A stretch of DNA of 27,151 nt from the NCBI GenBank assembly GCA_965653495.1, contig CBFHAJ010000033.1:1-27151 (forward strand), given 5' to 3'. Shown here in pieces: positions 23,530-27,151 of this stretch. Positions within the stretch are counted from its first letter, which is position 1. The number at the start of each line of letters is the position of its first letter. Both the position numbers and the translations under genes were made by a program. The notes beneath the pieces are model-generated. The model saw only the letters and a list, made by a program, of their open reading frames with translations, was not told where the DNA came from and did no database searches. This stretch comes from AG41 sp965653495. Lineage in GTDB: Bacteria > Gemmatimonadota > Gemmatimonadetes > Gemmatimonadales > GWC2-71-9.

Positions 23530-24569
23530 CGGGCGAGCCAGGCGCCGGCCTTGAGCAGCTCCGCCACGATGTCGGGCGCGGTGCGTCCCGCCGCCTCGGC
23601 GGCGAAGTTGATCACCAGCCGGTGGGTCAGCACCGTGGGCGCGACCGCGCGGAGATCGTCCTCGTCGGGCATGGGCCGGCCGTCCAGCGCGGCGCGCGCC
23701 TTGGCGCCGAGGATGAGGTACTGCGACGCGCGCGGGCCTGCCCCCCACGACACGAACTCCTTGATGAACGCGGGCGCCTCGGCGTCGTCGTTGCGCGTCA
23801 TGCGGACCAGCGTCACGGCCGCGCGCACCAGCGGCTTGGGCACGGGGATGCGGCGCACCAGGTGCTGCAGCGCCAGCACGTCCTCGGCGGTGAGCACCGG
23901 CTTGATCTCGGCGGCCAGGTCGCCGGTGGTGGACTCGACGATGCGCTCTTCTTCGTCCTTGGTGGGGTAGCCGACCCGCAGCTCGAACATGAAGCGATCG
24001 AGCTGCGCCTCGGGCAGGGGATAGGTCCCCTCCTGCTCGATCGGGTTCTGGGTGGCGAGCACGAAGAACGGCGCCGGCAGGGCGTGGGTCTGCCCCGCGG
24101 CGGTCACCTGGTGCTCCTGCATCGCCTGCAGCAGGGCGGCCTGGGTCTTGGGCGGCGTGCGGTTCACCTCGTCGGCGAGCACGATGTTGGCGAACACGGG
24201 CCCGCGCACGAACCGGAAGCCGCGCTTGCCGCTGGTCTGGTCCTCTTCGATGATCTCGGTGCCGGTGATGTCGGAGGGCATGAGATCGGGGGTGAACTGG
24301 ATGCGCGAGAACTTCAGGTCGAGCGTCTGCGCCACCGTCTGGACCATGAGGGTCTTGGCGAGCCCCGGCACGCCGAGCAGCAGCGCGTGGCCGCCGGAGA
24401 AGACGGCGGTGAGGATGCCGTCGAGCACGGTTTGCTGGCCCACGATGCGGCGAGACACCTGTGCGAGCAGGTCGGCCCGTGCGGCGCTTAAGCGCTCGAG
24501 CAGCTCGACGTCGCCCGGCGCGGGAGACGTGGAACGTGGCACGTGCAACGGGTTGGGAGTGGGGGTCAT
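23526..24569 (-). CDS. MoxR-family AAA+ ATPase
   Basis: The 347-residue protein is a MoxR-type chaperone-like ATPase that often helps assemble or insert metal cofactors or complexes. Walker A is GVPGLAKT at 66-73 and Walker B is IVLADE at 129-134, with the MoxR signatures ATQNPIEQEGTYPLPEAQLDRF and the C-terminal GASPR-like WGAGPRASQYLI. ATG 24569 gives the usual N-terminus before the DLLAQVSRRIVGQ segment; the upstream open frame has no support. The first codons cover a period-7 repeat (24527-24547). No von Willebrand factor or DUF58 partner gene follows, which is unusual for MoxR. The next genes encode a serine hydrolase and a small exported protein. Confidence 0.9.
   Translation of the reverse strand: MTPTPNPLHVPRSTSPAPGDVELLERLSAARADLLAQVSRRIVGQQTVLDGILTAVFSGGHALLLGVPGLAKTLMVQTVAQTLDLKFSRIQFTPDLMPSDITGTEIIEEDQTSGKRGFRFVRGPVFANIVLADEVNRTPPKTQAALLQAMQEHQVTAAGQTHALPAPFFVLATQNPIEQEGTYPLPEAQLDRFMFELRVGYPTKDEEERIVESTTGDLAAEIKPVLTAEDVLALQHLVRRIPVPKPLVRAAVTLVRMTRNDDAEAPAFIKEFVSWGAGPRASQYLILGAKARAALDGRPMPDEDDLRAVAPTVLTHRLVINFAAEAAGRTAPDIVAELLKAGAWLAR
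24527..24547 (-). repeat. Imperfect heptanucleotide repeat in the moxR start region
   Basis: ACGTGGA, ACGTGGC and ACGTGCA follow one another (plus-strand orientation). They encode residues in the variable N-terminal tail of MoxR. Confidence 0.65.
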
Positions 24570-24668
24570 TGGGTCGTAGGTTACCACATCATACTCCCAA
24601 GCGCCACATAAAGTTGCGGGATTTTCAGTTTGCTTGCGAAATTTTTCACAAGCGGGTAGTTTTGCGCC
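24570..24668. promoter_or_regulatory. Divergent promoter region between moxR and the atp operon
   Basis: This 99-base region is AT-richer than its flanks. It contains the imperfect inverted repeat GCTTGCGAA / TTCACAAGC (24632-24640 with 24645-24653, one mismatch). TTGCGA (24634-24639) and TAGTTT (24657-24662) lie 17 bases apart and would start the atp transcript at about the GTG itself; this hexamer pair is weak. On the minus strand TATGAT is a possible -10 for moxR. Confidence 0.4.
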
Positions 24669-24869
24669 GTGCCGGGGCCGCTCCGCTACACCGGGCTCGG
24701 GATTCAACTTGCGGTCACTATCCTTGTCTGCGTCCTGCTGGGACAATGGGTCGATCGCAAGGCCGGAACAGACGGCGTGTTCACGATGGTGGGCGCATTG
24801 CTCGGCTTCGGCGGCACGCTGTACTCCCTGATACGCGAGCTGTCGCACAGCGACAAGAACGAGCAGTGA
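24669..24869 (+). CDS. atpZ: AtpZ/AtpI-family ATP synthase accessory protein
   Basis: The 66-residue protein has two membrane segments (GLGIQLAVTILVCVLLGQWV and GVFTMVGALLGFGGTLYSLI) flanking a DRKAGTD loop, the pattern of the AtpZ/Gct family found at the start of atp operons. Members are linked to magnesium or calcium handling and to assembly of the c-ring. The GTG start has no visible ribosome site. The stop overlaps the next start as GTGA. The family assignment is good; the exact role is not known. Confidence 0.8.
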   Translation: MPGPLRYTGLGIQLAVTILVCVLLGQWVDRKAGTDGVFTMVGALLGFGGTLYSLIRELSHSDKNEQ

Positions 24870-25219
24870 CCACGCGAGGGCGCTACGTCTCAGGGTTGGT
24901 TGCCGTCGCCGCTGCGGCCTTCCTGGCGAGCTGGGTGGCGCAGCCCGAAGTACGGAATGGCATGTGGGTGGCGTCGGGCATCGCGCTGGCGGTGCAGGGC
25001 CCGTTTGGGTGGTGGGTGTTACGGGCAGTAGGCACGGAGCGGTTGCTTTTGGTCTGGGCGTTGGGCATCGGTACGCGGCTCGCCGTGGTAGCGGCGTGCG
25101 GCGCGACGATAGCGCCTCGGCTGGGACTTCCCCTCGCACCCACTCTGCTCACGCTCGTGGGTGCGCTGATGGCCGGGGTGGCGGTTGAAGTGATCGTTCT
25201 GCGAACCGAGGTAGGATGA
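24866..25219 (+). CDS. ATP synthase subunit I-like membrane protein
   Basis: The 117-residue protein has four hydrophobic segments (LVAVAAAAFLASWVA, MWVASGIALAVQGPFGWWVL, LLLVWALGIGTRLAVVAACG, TLLTLVGALMAGVAVEVIVL). Its size and its place between atpZ and atpB are those of the AtpI (PF03899) group, which helps assemble the F0 sector. Sequence signatures of that family are weak, so position carries most of the assignment. It overlaps both neighbours by four bases (GTGA at the start, ATGA at the end). Confidence 0.65.
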   Translation: MTTRGRYVSGLVAVAAAAFLASWVAQPEVRNGMWVASGIALAVQGPFGWWVLRAVGTERLLLVWALGIGTRLAVVAACGATIAPRLGLPLAPTLLTLVGALMAGVAVEVIVLRTEVG

Positions 25220-26151
25220 GACGCTTGGGGCGGCTGCTGGGCTCGGTGGCGGTGCTCGTGGCGCTCGCGGGACGGAGCGTCCCGGCGCAAGATCGACCAC
25301 CTGCGGTCCCGTCGAACGAGATCGATATCATGGCCCACCTCGGCAATTCACACACTATCGAATTGCCGTACTGGAAGGCTCCCTACTACAAGGAAGTCGA
25401 GCTGCCGCGTGTCGCACCGATCCGCTTTGGCGGCGTGAGCATCGACCTCTCGCCCACCAAGCAGGCGGTGTTCCTTACCCTGGCTGCGGTTCTCGTGGGG
25501 CTCGTCTTCCTGTACGCGTCCCGCCAGATCGCTCGAGCCCAGGCCGCCGGCCACCCACCACGCGGGTTCGCGGCAGCGATGGAGGCGACCGTGCTGTACG
25601 TACGGCAGGAGGTGATCCTGCCCAATGTGGGACCACATGGTGAGGGGTACGTCAACTACCTGCTGACGGTGTTCTTCTTCTTGCTCACCTGCAACCTCCT
25701 GGGCCTGCTGCCGTGGAGCACGACGCCGACGTCGAACATCGCGGTCACCGGCGCTATGGCGCTCGTATCGTTCGCGGTGATCGAGATCTCGGGGATGCGT
25801 ACGCTGGGGCTGAAGGGCTACCTGCAGACGATCTTCTTTCTTCCGGAGGGCCTTCCGACAGCACTCAAGCCTCTGATGCTGGTGATCATGACGCCCATCG
25901 AGATCATCGGCAAGCTCGCCAAGCCGTTCGCCCTCGCGGTGCGGTTGTTCGCGAACATGACGGCCGGGCACGTGGTTGTCCTGGCCCTGATCGGCCTCAC
26001 CTTCTTCTTCCAGAGCTACCTGGTCGGTGTGGCAGCGTCCTTCATGGCCCTGGCGATCATGGGGTTGGAGCTGTTCGTCGCCTTTCTCCAGGCATATGTT
26101 TTCACGCTGCTCACGAGCGTGTTCATCGGACTGATGCGAGCGGAGCATTAA
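25216..26151 (+). CDS. atpB: ATP synthase F0 subunit a
   Basis: Subunit a forms the proton half-channels against the c-ring. The 311-residue protein has the essential arginine in ALAVRLFANMTAGH near residue 245, and the FFLLTCNLLGLLPW and FVAFLQAYVFTLLTSVFI membrane segments. About six helices are seen in all. The N-terminus begins with a signal-peptide-like segment (GRLLGSVAVLVALAGRSVPAQ) and about 60 further residues before the first conserved helix, an extension also known in Bacteroidota-type enzymes. It probably places a domain on the outer face of the membrane. The ATG overlaps the previous stop as ATGA. Confidence 0.97.
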   Translation: MRRLGRLLGSVAVLVALAGRSVPAQDRPPAVPSNEIDIMAHLGNSHTIELPYWKAPYYKEVELPRVAPIRFGGVSIDLSPTKQAVFLTLAAVLVGLVFLYASRQIARAQAAGHPPRGFAAAMEATVLYVRQEVILPNVGPHGEGYVNYLLTVFFFLLTCNLLGLLPWSTTPTSNIAVTGAMALVSFAVIEISGMRTLGLKGYLQTIFFLPEGLPTALKPLMLVIMTPIEIIGKLAKPFALAVRLFANMTAGHVVVLALIGLTFFFQSYLVGVAASFMALAIMGLELFVAFLQAYVFTLLTSVFIGLMRAEH

Positions 26152-26159
26152 CGGAGCGA

Positions 26160-26230
26160 CGCCGATCCGGGAGAATCGGCGCAGGGTTCCGCAACGCGCG
26201 GTAACGGATTCTCCCGCTCACGAATGGGAG
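26160..26230 (+). promoter_or_regulatory. Competing hairpins before atpE, possible translational control element
   Basis: Three helices are possible. CGCCGAT (26160-26166) pairs with ATCGGCG (26175-26181). CGGGAGAATC (26168-26177) pairs perfectly with GATTCTCCCG (26207-26216). CTCCC (26211-26215) pairs with GGGAG (26226-26230), the likely ribosome site of atpE. The second helix excludes the other two, so folding could expose or hide the ribosome site. High translation of subunit c is known to need special upstream sequence in other bacteria. The switching function here is inference. Confidence 0.5.
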
Positions 26231-26239
26231 TGTGACATC

Positions 26240-26521
26240 GTGGTCAACTTGCTTGACTTGCTCCAGGAGCCTGCGTCGGCTGAGGCGGCCGGCAAGGGGT
26301 ACGCCTTAATCGGTGCGGGAATTGCTGCGGGGCTGGCGGTGCTCGGCGCCGGCATCGGCATCGGGCGCGTCGGGGGCCAGGCGGTGGAAGGTATGGCGCG
26401 GCAGCCTGAAAACAGCGCGCGCATTCAAACAGCCATGATCATCGCCGCGGCGCTCGTGGAAGGTGTGGCGCTGTTCGCCGCCGTCGTCGCGTTTGTCATG
26501 CAGGGCAAGGTTCGCTTCTAG
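26240..26521 (+). CDS. atpE: ATP synthase F0 subunit c
   Basis: The 93-residue proteolipid has two membrane helices (residues 21-45 and 62-88) joined by the R54-Q55-P56-E57 polar loop. The ion-binding carboxylate is E74 in LVEGVALF. The residue after it is glycine, not the serine or threonine of sodium-type rings, and helix 1 lacks the sodium-type glutamine at the facing position, so proton coupling is expected. The N-terminus has about 17 extra residues before the first helix. GTG 26240 is placed nine bases after GGGAG, inside the hairpin element described for 26160-26230. Confidence 0.96.
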   Translation: MVNLLDLLQEPASAEAAGKGYALIGAGIAAGLAVLGAGIGIGRVGGQAVEGMARQPENSARIQTAMIIAAALVEGVALFAAVVAFVMQGKVRF

Positions 26522-26531
26522 GCCGAGCGGC

Positions 26532-27122
26532 ATGCGCAAACGACTGGGGTTGGTACTACCGCTCGGGGCCCTCCCGTCGCTCGCGGTCGCCCAGGAGGGG
26601 GGAGGCGGGGGCGGGGGACCGCTCACGGTTGATGGCGGACTGGTCATCTGGACGCTTGTCGTCTTCGGGCTGCTGCTGCTGGCACTGCGACGCTGGGTGT
26701 GGCCGGAACTGCTGGACGCCGTGCGGGAGCGGGAGCGGAAACTGGAGCAGCAGCTGGCCGATGCGGAGAAGAACCGAGCCGAGGCCGCGGCGCTGTTGGA
26801 GGAACAGAAGCGAGTTCTTGCCCAGGCGAGAACCGAGGCACAGGACACTCTCACCAAGGCGAAGGCCGTGGCCGAGAAGGAGCGCGAGACCCTGCTCGCC
26901 AAGGCACGCCAGGAGTACGACGACCTGCTGGTGCGGGCGCGCAAGGAAATCGGCGTCGAGCAGGAGAAGGCGATCCTGGCGCTGCGGCGCGAGGCGGTGG
27001 ACCTGTCGATCGCGGCCGCGTCCAAGCTGTTGCAGGCCAAGCTCGACACCGACGCCAACCGGCGCCTGGTGATCGACTATTTGTCGGGCCTGGAGAAGGA
27101 AGGAGCGCGGGGGGGGGCGTGA
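26532..27122 (+). CDS. atpF: ATP synthase F0 subunit b
   Basis: Subunit b is the peripheral stalk that holds F1 to F0. The 196-residue protein has a signal-peptide-like start (MRKRLGLVLPLGALPSLAVA), a seven-glycine linker, one membrane helix (GLVIWTLVVFGLLLLAL, about 36-52) and a long charged coiled coil (residues 60-165) with the usual RERERKLEQQLADAEKNR pattern. The N-terminal extension resembles that of the a subunit here. The start lies ten bases after the atpE stop. Its stop overlaps the atpH start as GTGA. Confidence 0.94.
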   Translation: MRKRLGLVLPLGALPSLAVAQEGGGGGGGPLTVDGGLVIWTLVVFGLLLLALRRWVWPELLDAVRERERKLEQQLADAEKNRAEAAALLEEQKRVLAQARTEAQDTLTKAKAVAEKERETLLAKARQEYDDLLVRARKEIGVEQEKAILALRREAVDLSIAAASKLLQAKLDTDANRRLVIDYLSGLEKEGARGGA

Positions 27123-27151
27123 AGAAAGCCACCGTGGCGCGCACCTACGCT
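27119..27151 (+). CDS. atpH: ATP synthase F1 subunit delta (first 11 codons only)
   Basis: GTG at 27119 begins MKKATVARTYA, which fits the start of delta subunits (x-V-A-R-x-Y-A). The position directly after atpF, with a GTGA overlap, is the normal order. The gene runs out of the window. Confidence 0.85.
   Translation, partial: MKKATVARTYA

Noticed and set aside
24634..24669. Leaderless promoter for the atp operon
   Set aside because: TTGCGA and TAGTTT are weak matches; kept only as a note in the divergent region.
23530..25139. Long N-terminal extensions of the serine hydrolase (to 23748) and MoxR (to 25139)
   Set aside because: The added residues are low-complexity shadow sequence of neighbouring genes and do not match either family.
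1..27151. CRISPR arrays, tRNA or rRNA genes
   Set aside because: No regularly spaced repeats, cloverleaf patterns or rRNA-like stretches were seen by eye in the gaps between genes.

Overview
This is about 27 kb of GC-rich bacterial chromosome. Housekeeping genes with ordinary architecture lie at both ends and a regulatory and accessory region lies between them. Three things suggest a member of the Gemmatimonadota or a related group: the high GC content, the hslU-argF-gcvT-mog run, and an F-type ATP synthase operon whose a and b subunits carry signal-peptide-like N-termini. This is inference from content and was not tested by a database search. No rRNA, tRNA, CRISPR array, transposase or integrase was seen.

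Layout. Positions 1-5367 hold the 3' part of hslU, argF, gcvT, a MogA/MoaB-type gene and a sigma54 activator with a receiver that lacks its phospho-acceptor, all on the plus strand and mostly tightly packed. Positions 5405-10345 hold a second-messenger block. It contains a promoter with a perfect CRP/FNR-type palindrome in its spacer; an iron-sulfur, hydrogenase-like protein fused to an active-looking GGDEF diguanylate cyclase; a coupled protein of unknown function; a helix-turn-helix/receiver protein; a 24-residue membrane-peptide ORF; and a membrane HD-GYP phosphodiesterase. Together these could make, sense and degrade c-di-GMP in response to redox state.

Positions 10355-18263 are accessory. 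A 1125-residue SARP/BTAD-ATPase-TPR regulator runs on the minus strand from a promoter containing a 19-bp palindrome. A DNRLRE-type surface lipoprotein gene, AT-richer than its surroundings, is bracketed by a 203-bp direct repeat. The repeat is the 3' end of a PilX-like pilus gene. The left copy is joined to a decayed start of the adjacent receiver gene. Positions 18459-22000 hold an MFS exporter behind a tiny upstream ORF, a zinc-ribbon protein and an exported serpin with an added N-terminal domain. A minus-strand operon follows (MoxR ATPase, LACTB-like serine hydrolase, small unknown protein; 24569 to 22001).

Positions 24669-27151 hold the start of the atp operon (atpZ, an AtpI-like gene, atpB, atpE, atpF and the first codons of atpH). 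Most neighbours overlap by four bases. The exception is the 88-bp atpB-atpE gap, which contains competing hairpins that could control access to the atpE ribosome binding site.
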